A DNA stretch of 36,930 nt, taken from assembly GCA_002342785.1 (NCBI GenBank), contig DDQV01000174.1:1-36930 (forward strand). The letters run 5' to 3'. A model generated the notes under the pieces. It did no database searches. It worked only from the letters and a program-made list of their open reading frames with translations, and was not told the origin of the DNA. A program made the position numbers and the translations under genes. Source of the DNA: Fusobacteriaceae bacterium UBA2433 (GTDB taxonomy: Bacteria > Fusobacteriota > Fusobacteriia > Fusobacteriales > Fusobacteriaceae). The stretch's first letter is position 1, and every line of letters starts with the position of its first letter. Below are positions 16,932 to 24,639 of this stretch, piece after piece.

Positions 16932-17702
16932 ATGGATAAATTAATATTAGGTGGAGTTGAATTTGAAAGCAGATTGTTAACGGGAACAGGAAAATTTTCT
17001 TCTAAAGATGAGATACCAAAGATGTTAACAGAGAGTGGATCACAGATAATGACCATGGCACTTAGAAGGGTAAATTTTAATAATAGTGATGAGAATATAT
17101 TAAATTATATTCCCAAAAATATTACTTTGTTACCTAATACTTCTGGAGCTAGAAATGCAGAGGAAGCTATAAAAATAGCAAGGATAGCAAGAGCAGCAGG
17201 CTGTGGAAATTTTATTAAGATAGAGGTAATAAATGATATGAAATATCTTATGCCAGATAATGCAGAAACTATAAAAGCAACAAAAATCCTAGCAGATGAA
17301 GGATTTATAGTTTTGCCATATATGGTTCCAGATCTAATAGCAGGACAAAAATTAAAAGAAGCTGGAGCAGCAGCAGTTATGCCCCTTGGATCACCTATAG
17401 GATCAAATCGTGGAATTGAGACAAAATCAATTATAGAGATAATGATAGAAAATATAGATCTCCCAATCATAGTAGATGCAGGAATTGGAAAACCATCTCA
17501 AGCAGCAGAGGCTATGGAGATGGGAGCAGCAGCAGTTCTTGTAAATACTGCAATAGCATGTTCACCTAATCCTGCTTTAATGGGAAAAGCATTTGCACTA
17601 GCAGTAAAAGCAGGAAGGATAGCATACAATGCAAAGATGGCAGAAGAAAGTAGATATGCCAATGCATCTTCACCATTGACAGGATTTTTACACAATAATT
17701 AG
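16932..17702 (+). CDS. thiG: Thiazole synthase ThiG
   Basis: A 256-residue TIM-barrel enzyme that joins DXP, dehydroglycine and ThiS thiocarboxylate into the thiazole phosphate. The Schiff-base lysine is K96 in FIKIEVI. Other family landmarks are SRLLTGTGKF (13-22), MPLGSPIGSNRGI and GIGKPSQAAEAMEMGAAAVL, which bind phosphate. The length equals that of typical ThiG. The ribosome site GGAGG lies inside the thiS end. It is followed by thiH, the matching dehydroglycine source in anaerobes. Confidence 0.97.
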   Translation: MDKLILGGVEFESRLLTGTGKFSSKDEIPKMLTESGSQIMTMALRRVNFNNSDENILNYIPKNITLLPNTSGARNAEEAIKIARIARAAGCGNFIKIEVINDMKYLMPDNAETIKATKILADEGFIVLPYMVPDLIAGQKLKEAGAAAVMPLGSPIGSNRGIETKSIIEIMIENIDLPIIVDAGIGKPSQAAEAMEMGAAAVLVNTAIACSPNPALMGKAFALAVKAGRIAYNAKMAEESRYANASSPLTGFLHNN

Positions 17703-17736
17703 ATAGAATTTTTTTTGAAAAATATTAGGAGGAAAG

Positions 17737-18843
17737 ATGTCATTTTATAAAGAAGTAGAAGATTTAAAAAATTTTGATATAGAAAAATATATAGAAAGAA
17801 TTACCCATGAAGACATAAAAAAATCTATAGAAAAAGAAAAATTAACTAGATATGATTTTTTAAATATATTATCTCCTAAAGCTAAAGATCATATAGAGGA
17901 GATGGCAAAGGTTGCTCAAAAAAAAAGTATACAACAATTTGGTAAGATAATAAGTTTGTATATTCCAATATATATATCAAATTATTGTACCAATGAGTGC
18001 ACCTATTGTGGATTTAATAAAAATAATAAGATAGATAGAAAACATCTCAGTTTAGAAGAAATAGAGATTGAAGCAATAGAAATTGCAAAAACAGGGATAA
18101 GACATATCCTTCTTTTAACAGGTGAAGCAGAAGGATTAGTAGGAATAAAATATATAGAAGATGCAGTAAAAATATTAAAAAAATATTTTGATTCTGTAGT
18201 CATAGAGATATATCCATTAGATACAAATGAATATGAAAGATTAGGAAAGATAGGTGTAGATGGGTTAACAGTATATCAAGAAGTTTATGATGAAAAGATC
18301 TATAAGAGTGTTCACTTAGGAGGGGAAAAATCAGATTATATGTGGAGATTAGAAACTCCAGAAAGGGGAGCCAAAGCAGGACTTAGAAGTATAGGTATAG
18401 GACCATTATTTGGATTAGGAAATTTAATAAAAGAAGCATATTTATCGGGCCTTCATGTTGAATATCTGTCAGATAAATATTTAAATAGTGAATTTTCTAT
18501 CTCACTTCCTAGGATAAATGAAGCTGAAGGTGGCTATAAAAGTAAATATATCTTAGATGATCCTACTTTTGTTCAATTTCTTTTAGCCTATAGATTATTT
18601 TTACCTAGAGCAGGGATAAATATTTCAACTAGGGAGAAAGCTAAGTTTAGAGATAATCTAATTGGACTTGGAGTAACTAAACTTTCAGCAGGATCAAAAA
18701 CCAATGTAGGAGCCTATAGTGATATTGAAAAATCTACACCACAATTTGAAATTTCAGATACTAGAAGTGTTGCAGAAACTGAAAAAGCCATAAGAGGAAG
18801 AGGTTATCAGGTAGTTCATAAAGATTGGGAATTGATTAAATGA
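17737..18843 (+). CDS. thiH: 2-iminoacetate synthase ThiH (radical SAM tyrosine lyase)
   Basis: A 368-residue radical SAM enzyme that cleaves tyrosine to dehydroglycine and p-cresol for ThiG. The [4Fe-4S] motif C-x3-C-x2-C is C84, C88 and C91 (YCTNECTYCGF). LLTGEAEG and the C-terminal BATS-like region (about 230-360, with SAGSKTNVGAY) agree with ThiH. Use of ThiH rather than the oxygen-dependent ThiO fits an anaerobic lifestyle. AGGAGG precedes the start. The stop overlaps the thiF start (ATGA). Confidence 0.96.
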   Translation: MSFYKEVEDLKNFDIEKYIERITHEDIKKSIEKEKLTRYDFLNILSPKAKDHIEEMAKVAQKKSIQQFGKIISLYIPIYISNYCTNECTYCGFNKNNKIDRKHLSLEEIEIEAIEIAKTGIRHILLLTGEAEGLVGIKYIEDAVKILKKYFDSVVIEIYPLDTNEYERLGKIGVDGLTVYQEVYDEKIYKSVHLGGEKSDYMWRLETPERGAKAGLRSIGIGPLFGLGNLIKEAYLSGLHVEYLSDKYLNSEFSISLPRINEAEGGYKSKYILDDPTFVQFLLAYRLFLPRAGINISTREKAKFRDNLIGLGVTKLSAGSKTNVGAYSDIEKSTPQFEISDTRSVAETEKAIRGRGYQVVHKDWELIK

Positions 18844-19385
18844 AGATTGGGATCTTAGGAGCTGGAGGGATAGGCTCAAACGTAGCGGTAAATTTAGTAA
18901 GGAGTGGGGTATCTAATCTAAAGATAGTAGATTTTGACAGGATAGATCTATCAAATCTAAATAGGCAATTTTATTTTTATGATCAGATTGGAAGATCTAA
19001 AGTTGAAGCGTTAAAAGAAAACTTAGAGAGGATAGCACCTAATTTAAATTTAGAGATTATAGATATAAAGATTGAAAAAAATAATATAAAAAAATATTTT
19101 GATGATTGCGATATATTGGTAGAAGCCTTTGATAAAAAAGAGTATAAAAAATTATTGATAGAGGAATTTTCTAGTTCTAATAAACTAATTGTTTCAGCTT
19201 CTGGTATAGCAGATCATGATATAGAAAATATCTCAATTAAAAAATTTAGAGAAAAAATATATATAGTAGGAGACTTTAAAAAAGGGATAGAAAGATATAA
19301 AACATATTCTCCTAAGGTTATGGTGGTAGCTTCTATGATGTCAAATATTATTATGGAAAAGGGAGGATATTATGAAAAAATTTAG
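18840..19385 (+). CDS. thiF: ThiS adenylyltransferase ThiF, short family 2
   Basis: A 181-residue E1-like enzyme that activates the ThiS C-terminus with ATP. The nucleotide loop GAGGIGSN is at 7-14 and the catalytic segment DFDRIDLSNLNRQF at about 31-44. It is much shorter than the about 250-residue E. coli ThiF and lacks the zinc-binding cysteine pairs and the persulfide-accepting cysteine. The only cysteine is in FDDCDILVEAF. This fits the short ThiF family found in anaerobes such as clostridia. Sulfur transfer must then come from another protein or free sulfide. It overlaps thiH by 4 nt and the next gene by 14 nt. Confidence 0.88.
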   Translation: MKIGILGAGGIGSNVAVNLVRSGVSNLKIVDFDRIDLSNLNRQFYFYDQIGRSKVEALKENLERIAPNLNLEIIDIKIEKNNIKKYFDDCDILVEAFDKKEYKKLLIEEFSSSNKLIVSASGIADHDIENISIKKFREKIYIVGDFKKGIERYKTYSPKVMVVASMMSNIIMEKGGYYEKI

Positions 19386-20391
19386 GATCTTAGATGCTAA
19401 TATAAATCGTGCCTGTGAAGGAATTAGAGTCTTAGAAGATATTTCTAGATTTGATTTTGAAGATATAAACTCTACAAATGAACTCAGAATAATGAGACAT
19501 AGTGTAAGAAAATTATTTTTATCTTTAGATCATGAGCTTTTGACTGCTCGAGATTCTAAAAAAGATATAGGGAAGATAATAAGTTCTAATTCAAAGTTAG
19601 ATAAAAAAGAAGATATAAAAAATTTGGTATTTGCTAATTTTAAAAGGATCAATGAAGCTCTCAGAACTATAGAGGAGATCAGTAAGGTTATAGGAAAATA
19701 TAATATTTCAAAAGAGATTGAAAATTTAAGATTTGATAGTTATGAGATAGAAAAAAATTTATCTAAAAATTTTAAAAAGATCTTGCCTAAGGGAATATAC
19801 GGTATTACAGGGGAAAAATTTGCTGCTGGAAGATCTAATATAGAGTGTGTAAAATCTATGATCGATGGAGGAATAAAGATAATCCAATATAGGGAAAAAG
19901 AAAAATCTATAAGAAAAAAGATAGAAGAGATTATTGAGATAAGAAAGATGTGCCGTGAAAATAATGTGATCTTTATAGTTAATGATCATGTAGATATAGC
20001 TATCTTAGTAGATGCAGATGGAGTCCATGTAGGACAAGATGACATGGATATATCTTATGTAAGAAAATTAATTGGAGAAAATAAAATCATTGGGAGATCG
20101 ACTCATTGCCTTGAACAAGCAAAACAAGCTGTGCTAGATAAAGCAGATTATATTGGGGTAGGGCCTATATTTAAAACAACTACAAAGGATAAAGATCCTG
20201 TAGGATTAGAATATCTAGAAGAGGTAGTAAAAAACATAAATATACCTTTTGTGGCTATTGGGGGGATAAAGGAAAGTAATATAGAAAGTGTAAAAAAATT
20301 AGGAGCAACTACAATATGTTTGGTAAGTGAGATTGTAGGAGCAGAAAATATTATTGAAAAAATTAAAAAACTAAATAAAATAATAAAATAA
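19372..20391 (+). CDS. thiE: ThiD2-ThiE fusion: putative HMP-P kinase and thiamine-phosphate synthase
   Basis: A 339-residue two-domain protein. Residues 1 to about 125 (RILDANINRACEGIRVLED, later RHSVRKLFLSLDHELLTARDSKKDIG) match the ThiD2-type domain found ahead of ThiE in cyanobacteria and some anaerobes and predicted to phosphorylate HMP-P. Residues about 137-339 are ThiE: YGITGE, IIQYREKEK, NDHVDIAILVDADGVHVGQDD, YIGVGPIFKTTTK and AIGGI. ThiE joins HMP-PP and thiazole phosphate to thiamine phosphate. No separate thiD is in the operon, which fits the fused domain replacing it. The start lies within the end of thiF after GGGAGGAT. The kinase role of the N-terminal domain is a prediction from the family. 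Confidence 0.92.
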   Translation: MKKFRILDANINRACEGIRVLEDISRFDFEDINSTNELRIMRHSVRKLFLSLDHELLTARDSKKDIGKIISSNSKLDKKEDIKNLVFANFKRINEALRTIEEISKVIGKYNISKEIENLRFDSYEIEKNLSKNFKKILPKGIYGITGEKFAAGRSNIECVKSMIDGGIKIIQYREKEKSIRKKIEEIIEIRKMCRENNVIFIVNDHVDIAILVDADGVHVGQDDMDISYVRKLIGENKIIGRSTHCLEQAKQAVLDKADYIGVGPIFKTTTKDKDPVGLEYLEEVVKNINIPFVAIGGIKESNIESVKKLGATTICLVSEIVGAENIIEKIKKLNKIIK

Positions 20392-20421
20392 ATTAAAAAA
20401 AGATTAAAATAGGAGGACAAG

Positions 20422-21702
20422 ATGAAAAACTATACAACGCAGATGAATGCCGCTAAAAAAGGAATAATAACAAAGGAGATGAGGGATGTACTGGCATCTG
20501 AATCTATAGATGAAAAAACATTACTTCAAAAAATGAGTGAGGGGAAGATAGTAATACCTGCAAATAAAAATCATAAATCTCTAAGGGGAATAGGAGTTGG
20601 AGAGGGATTAAAAACAAAGGTAAATGTAAATTTAGGAGTGTCAGAAGATTCTTATGATTTAGATTTAGAGTTTGAAAAGGTAAAAAAAGCATTGGAATAT
20701 AAAGCTGATGCTATTATGGATCTAAGTATCTTTGGTGCTACTAATGAATTTAGAACAAAATTAATAGAATATTCCGATGTAATGTTAGGAACGGTTCCTA
20801 TGTATGATGCAGTAGCAAAATATGGAAAAAATATAAAAGATATGACAGTAGATGATCTATTTGAAGTTGTAGAGGAACATGCAAAAAATGGAATAGATTT
20901 TTTAACTATCCATGCAGGATTAAATAAAGTGTGTGCAGAGAGAGTAGATAATAATCCGAGATTAACTAAGGTTGTAAGTCGTGGAGGAGCTATCCTTTAT
21001 GAGTGGATGAAATTAAATAATAGAGAAAATCCATTCTATGAATACTATGACAGACTGTTAGATATTTGTGTAGAATATGATGTAACTCTTAGTTTAGGAG
21101 ATGGACTTAGACCTGGAAGTATAAAAGATGCAACAGATGCACCACAAATTCAAGAATTATTATTTTTAGGAGAGTTAACAAAAAAAGCATGGGCAAGAGA
21201 TGTACAAGTTATGATAGAAGGACCTGGACATGTTCCTTTACATGAGATAGCTTCTAATATGCAACTAGAAAAAAAATTATGTCACGGAGCACCATTTTAT
21301 GTGTTAGGGCCTCTAGTTACAGATATTGCTCCAGGATATGATCACATAACTTCGGCTATTGGAGGAGCATTGGCTTCAGCTAGTGGAGCAGATTTTCTTT
21401 GTTATGTAACTCCAGCAGAACATTTGAGATTGCCAGATCTAGATGATATGAAAGAGGGTATAATAGCATGTAGAATAGCAGCTCATGCAGGGGATATAGC
21501 CAAACAAATTCCTGGAGCAATAGAATGGGATAATTCCATGAGTAAAGCTCGGGGAGAATTAAATTGGGATAAGATGTTTGAACTTTGTATAGATCCTATA
21601 AAAGCAAAAAAATATAGAAAATCATCTAAACCTATAGATGGAGAAACTTGTACCATGTGTGGAGATCTTTGCCCAATTAAAAGAACTAAAGATCTTGTAT
21701 AA
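20422..21702 (+). CDS. thiC: HMP-P synthase ThiC
   Basis: A 426-residue radical SAM enzyme that turns aminoimidazole ribotide into HMP phosphate, the pyrimidine half of thiamine. Family landmarks are TQMNAAKKGIITKEM near the start, IEGPGHVPLHEI, FYVLGPLVTDIAPGYDHI, and a C-terminal cluster-binding motif. The cysteines are C410, C413 and C417, giving C-x2-C-x3-C. This is one residue tighter than the C-x2-C-x4-C of the E. coli enzyme, and the protein lacks the long N-terminal extension of the E. coli type, as in short ThiC proteins of anaerobes. AGGAGG precedes the start. The stop TAA shares its last base with the next ATG. Confidence 0.95.
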   Translation: MKNYTTQMNAAKKGIITKEMRDVLASESIDEKTLLQKMSEGKIVIPANKNHKSLRGIGVGEGLKTKVNVNLGVSEDSYDLDLEFEKVKKALEYKADAIMDLSIFGATNEFRTKLIEYSDVMLGTVPMYDAVAKYGKNIKDMTVDDLFEVVEEHAKNGIDFLTIHAGLNKVCAERVDNNPRLTKVVSRGGAILYEWMKLNNRENPFYEYYDRLLDICVEYDVTLSLGDGLRPGSIKDATDAPQIQELLFLGELTKKAWARDVQVMIEGPGHVPLHEIASNMQLEKKLCHGAPFYVLGPLVTDIAPGYDHITSAIGGALASASGADFLCYVTPAEHLRLPDLDDMKEGIIACRIAAHAGDIAKQIPGAIEWDNSMSKARGELNWDKMFELCIDPIKAKKYRKSSKPIDGETCTMCGDLCPIKRTKDLV

Positions 21703-22073
21703 TGAAAATATTAGACAAAGATGATTTTAAACAAGATGAGTTTAAAATAAAATTTGTTGGGAAGATAGATAATTTTTTTATTTTAAATTCCATGTTAGAG
21801 GATATAAAAATTAGCTCAAAGGATGAAAGAGAATTAATTTTAAATATTTTTTTTAGGAGATCAAAAAAATTATTAGACAGATTGATAGATATAGTAGATC
21901 TTTTGAAGGGGAAATTTTCCTTTGAAATATATTCTTCAAATTATAAATTTAAATTTATAGATCTCTATGGAGAGGAGTTATTTGACTCTAAAGATAGGGA
22001 AAAAATCGGTAAATTTATAATAGATGATGGAAATAAAACTATTGAGATATCAAAATTTGAAAAAATATTATAG
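21702..22073 (+). CDS. Unrecognised small protein at the end of the thi operon
   Basis: A 123-residue soluble, highly charged protein that I do not recognise. It has no cysteine, signal peptide or membrane helix. It alternates Lys/Asp/Glu-rich helices (KILDKDDFKQDEFKIKFVG, RRSKKLLDRLIDIVDLLKG) with strand-like stretches (SFEIYSSNYKFKFIDLYG, KTIEISKFEKIL), and it reads like a small alpha/beta fold. Its ATG overlaps the thiC stop (TAATG), so it is translated by coupling and belongs to the riboswitch-controlled transcript. This suggests a role linked to thiamine synthesis or ThiC. An insertion sequence begins 11 nt after its stop; the ORF itself appears complete. Confidence 0.65.
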   Translation: MKILDKDDFKQDEFKIKFVGKIDNFFILNSMLEDIKISSKDERELILNIFFRRSKKLLDRLIDIVDLLKGKFSFEIYSSNYKFKFIDLYGEELFDSKDREKIGKFIIDDGNKTIEISKFEKIL

Positions 22074-22084
22074 GAATAAAAAAA

Positions 22085-22107
22085 GATAGCGTATAATAAT
22101 TGTAGGT
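22085..22107 (+). repeat. Left terminal inverted repeat of the ISLre2 element
   Basis: Begins GATAGCGT and ends TTGTAGGT. It pairs with 23597-23619 in inverted orientation, 17 of 23 positions identical. Confidence 0.75.
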
Positions 22108-22188
22108 AAAATATAAAAGAACAGAAAAAAAGAGACTCCTAATATGTTAAAATTGATTCACTACAAAAAATTCAATAAGGAGATCTCT

Positions 22189-23568
22189 ATGGGAAATATT
22201 ATACTACAATTAATTAAAAAATACATCAATTTTGAAAAAAATATGAATTTTGTCAATATGATTTCTATGATTCAGAATAACTCTCATCTTTTTTTTGGTG
22301 AGCTCATGACCGCTGTTCTTGAACATATTGACGTTGAAATTATGTTATCACTTGAAAGAAAACGTTCCTGGAGAGTTATTAAAATTACAAAAAGAACTAT
22401 TAGAACTATTGTTGGAACAGTTACCTTTAAACGTCGATATTATCAAAATAAACACACTGGTCAATATGCTTACTTATTGGATCAAGCTATTGGTATATTG
22501 CCGTACCAAAGATTAGGAGTCCTTTTAGAGTCTAAATTATTAGATTTTACTAATACACTTTCATATGAAAAAGCAGGAGAAATGGTTATAGACTTTGATA
22601 CAATTTGTAAACAAACTGTTAAGAATATTGTTTCTAAATTCGCCGCTAAAGAAAATGAATTTTTTAAAGATAAAGATGATAAGAAAATTGTTAAATCACT
22701 GTATATTGAAGCTGATGAAGATCATGTATCACTTCAAAAATCTCTAAAAAATAACGTAATTAACAAGTTGATTTATGTTCATGAAGGTAAGTCCACTGAA
22801 AGTAAAGGGCGGAAATTCCTGCTAAATAAGAAAATTTTTGCCAGTAATTTAAAGTCTCCAGAAGACATGTGGATTGAGGTGTATGATTACATTTATTCAA
22901 CTTATGATACTACTAAAATTGAAAATATATTTATCTTAGGGGATGGTGCTAGTTGGATAAAAACAGGATTAGAATGGATTGAAAATAGTGAATATGTACT
23001 AGATAGCTTTCATTTAAATAAAGCAATATTACAAATATCTGGTGGGCAAAAGAAGGAAGGTACTAAGGTAACTTATGAAAAACTAAAAGGATTAATTTAT
23101 TCAAAAAATAAAAAAAGTTTCAAAACATTGGCAAAGGAAATAGTCGATAAAGAAACGGGATTCACAGCAAAGACTAGAAAAGAAAATCATATGAAATATA
23201 TTTTAAATCAATGGTCTGGAATAGAATCAAATTTAGACAATAAAGCCAAACATCAATTAGGATGTAGTGCAGAAGGACACGTAAGTCATATATTATCAGC
23301 TAGAATGAGCTCAAGACCTCTCAGTTGGAGTAGGGAAGGGTTGGAAGCTATAACTAAATTAAGGATATCAATATTAAATGGAATAACTAGAACAGGAATA
23401 GAAAAAACACTATTAAAAGTGAATAAAAAAATATCGCAAGAAAAGTATAAACCAGTGAAACACCTTAAAAGAATCAAGCGGCATGCAATGGAAACATTAG
23501 GAAATGTACCAGTCTTATCAATAGGAAAAGTAAATGGATTACAAACTATGATGAACGGGCTAAAATAA
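22189..23568 (+). CDS. ISLre2-family transposase
   Basis: A 459-residue transposase of the ISLre2 (formerly UPF0236) type. The start at 22189 is chosen because AAGGAG lies 6 nt before it; the frame is open upstream to 22144 without a good site. Conserved segments are GTVTFKRRYYQNK in the N-terminal third, YIEADEDHVSLQ, FILGDGASWIKTGLEWI followed by DSFHLNKAI (probable catalytic acidic core), and HVSHILSARMSSRPLSWSREG in the C-terminal part. There is no frameshift or internal stop and the length is normal for the family, so it may still be active. Base composition is not visibly different from its neighbours. Confidence 0.92.
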   Translation: MGNIILQLIKKYINFEKNMNFVNMISMIQNNSHLFFGELMTAVLEHIDVEIMLSLERKRSWRVIKITKRTIRTIVGTVTFKRRYYQNKHTGQYAYLLDQAIGILPYQRLGVLLESKLLDFTNTLSYEKAGEMVIDFDTICKQTVKNIVSKFAAKENEFFKDKDDKKIVKSLYIEADEDHVSLQKSLKNNVINKLIYVHEGKSTESKGRKFLLNKKIFASNLKSPEDMWIEVYDYIYSTYDTTKIENIFILGDGASWIKTGLEWIENSEYVLDSFHLNKAILQISGGQKKEGTKVTYEKLKGLIYSKNKKSFKTLAKEIVDKETGFTAKTRKENHMKYILNQWSGIESNLDNKAKHQLGCSAEGHVSHILSARMSSRPLSWSREGLEAITKLRISILNGITRTGIEKTLLKVNKKISQEKYKPVKHLKRIKRHAMETLGNVPVLSIGKVNGLQTMMNGLK

Positions 23569-23596
23569 ATCAATTAAATTAGGGGTTCAAAAAAAA

Positions 23597-23619
23597 ACCT
23601 ACAACAACTTGACACTATC
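23597..23619 (-). repeat. Right terminal inverted repeat of the ISLre2 element
   Basis: Reads ACCTACAA...GACACTATC on the plus strand, the imperfect inverse of the left end. It is followed by ATAAAAAAA, which also precedes the left end. Confidence 0.75.
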
Positions 23620-23635
23620 ATAAAAAAAATAAAAG

Positions 23636-23665
23636 TTGACCATATTAAATAAATTATGATATTAT
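23636..23665 (+). promoter_or_regulatory. Probable promoter of the arginine-related cluster
   Basis: TTGACC (23636-23641), an 18-nt spacer and TATTAT (23660-23665). It lies only 16 nt beyond the end of the insertion sequence, so the element landed just upstream without destroying it. It drives the leader ORF that begins 45 nt downstream. Confidence 0.65.
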
Positions 23666-23710
23666 ACTGTAAATAAATTATAAGAAAACTAAAGAAGAGG
23701 AGGGCAAGTC

Positions 23711-23785
23711 ATGTTAATGAACATTAGGATAAGGAGAAGAAAATTACACCCAACTAAATTTATAAACAGGCTGATCTTCGGATAG
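23711..23785 (+). CDS. Putative arginine-rich leader peptide
   Basis: A 24-codon ORF preceded by GAGGAGGG at good spacing. The peptide has N-I-R-I-R-R-R-K at residues 4-11 and another Arg at 20, so 5 of 24 residues are arginine (codons AGG, AGG, AGA, AGA, AGG). Two strong terminators follow within 140 nt, and then genes for amino-acid uptake, argH and argG. This is the layout of ribosome-mediated attenuation, where stalling at Arg codons during arginine shortage would permit read-through. A peptide with its own biological function is less likely. No homologue can be checked here. Confidence 0.7.
   Translation: MLMNIRIRRRKLHPTKFINRLIFG
23769..23783 (+). promoter_or_regulatory. Candidate antiterminator segment overlapping the leader stop
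   Basis: GGCTGA (23769-23774) can pair with TTAGCC (23848-23853), overlapping the 5' arm of the first terminator. The adjoining TCTTCGGAT (23775-23783) can pair at 8 of 9 positions with ATCCCAAGA (23880-23888), the 5' arm of the second. A ribosome at the leader stop would mask this segment; one stalled on the Arg codons would leave it free. The pairing is read by eye, not folded by program. Confidence 0.5.
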
Positions 23786-23849
23786 ACTTTTTGCAAAGAT
23801 TAGAGATAGTAAAATTATATCTTTATGAGTATATTAGTATTGAAACTTT

Positions 23850-23879
23850 AGCCGTCAATTAATTATGACGGCTTTTTTT
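23850..23879 (+). terminator. First attenuator-type terminator
   Basis: AGCCGTCA (23850-23857), an 8-nt loop, TGACGGCT (23866-23873) and a T-run. Perfect 8-bp stem. Confidence 0.9.
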
Positions 23880-23921
23880 ATCCCAAGACCTGTAGTCAAA
23901 CTACATATCTTGGGATTTTTT
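23880..23921 (+). terminator. Second attenuator-type terminator
   Basis: ATCCCAAGA (23880-23888) pairs with TCTTGGGAT (23908-23916). An inner stem TGTAG/CTACA (23891-23895 with 23901-23905) caps it, followed by six T's. It begins immediately after the first terminator's T-run and ends 29 nt before the permease gene. Confidence 0.9.
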
Positions 23922-23949
23922 ATTAAACAGTAAAATCAGGAGGAAAAAA

Positions 23950-24639
23950 ATGGCATACTTAGAAACACTAAAGGAAATATTTATAGAGGGTGACAGATAT
24001 ATGTATATCCTAAAAGGGTTGATGTTTTCTATAAATGTAACAATTTTAGCAGCAATAATAGGGATAGTATTTGGAATAGTGTTAGCACTATGTAGACTTA
24101 GTCTTTTCTATCCATTTAAAAATAAATTTAATCCATTATCTCAAGGAGCACTTATCTATGTGGATCTTATTCGTGGAACACCAGCAGTTGTTCAATTAAT
24201 GGTTTTAGCTAATATAGTTTTTGTAGGTAGTTTGAGAGATGTACCTATATTAGTAGTTGCAGGATTGGCATTTGGATTAAATAGTGCAGCTTATGTAGCA
24301 GAGATAATAAGAGCAGGAATAGAAGGTCTTGATAAGGGACAAAGTGAAGCAGCAAGAGCTTTAGGAATGAATTATTTTGTTACAATGAAAGAGGTAATAG
24401 TACCACAAGCAGTTAGAAAAATTTTACCAACTTTAGTAAGTGAATTTATTACACTTTTAAAGGAAACTTCCATTGTAGGATTTATTGGAGGAGTAGATCT
24501 ACTTAGATCAGCGAATATAATTACCAGTCAGACATATAGAGGAGTAGAACCACTCATAGCAGTTGGAATAATCTATCTAATATTAACTAGTGTATTTACT
24601 AAATTTATGAGAAAGATAGAGGAGAAGGTGAAAAACTAA
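23950..24639 (+). CDS. Polar amino-acid ABC transporter permease
   Basis: A 229-residue inner-membrane permease of the HisM/ArtQ/GlnP type with about five helices. The EAA loop that docks the ATPase is EAARALGMNYFVTMKEVIVPQA (start about residue 137), and DLIRGTPAVVQLMVL (about 73-87) is a second family hallmark. It is the only permease gene in the cluster and probably acts as a homodimer. AGGAGG precedes the start. Its stop overlaps the start of the ATPase gene by one base. The substrate is probably a basic amino acid such as arginine or citrulline, inferred from the leader peptide and argGH. Confidence 0.93.
   Translation: MAYLETLKEIFIEGDRYMYILKGLMFSINVTILAAIIGIVFGIVLALCRLSLFYPFKNKFNPLSQGALIYVDLIRGTPAVVQLMVLANIVFVGSLRDVPILVVAGLAFGLNSAAYVAEIIRAGIEGLDKGQSEAARALGMNYFVTMKEVIVPQAVRKILPTLVSEFITLLKETSIVGFIGGVDLLRSANIITSQTYRGVEPLIAVGIIYLILTSVFTKFMRKIEEKVKN

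Larger units (their letters stand above)
22085..23619 (+). mobile_element. ISLre2-family insertion sequence, apparently complete
   Basis: A 1535-bp element with one transposase ORF. The left end reads GATAGCGT...TTGTAGGT (22085-22107) and the right end, as reverse complement, GATAGTGT...TTGTAGGT (23597-23619). The two 23-nt ends match at 17 positions. Both are flanked by ATAAAAAAA (22076-22084 and 23620-23628), a possible 9-bp target duplication, though the sequence is low in complexity. The size and layout fit ISLre2. It sits between the thi operon and the promoter of the arginine cluster and points the same way as both. Confidence 0.85.

Noticed and set aside
23640..23949. T-box or amino-acid riboswitch before the arginine cluster
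   Set aside because: No AGGGTGG-type T-box sequence or known aptamer core is present; the leader ORF and terminators explain the region better.
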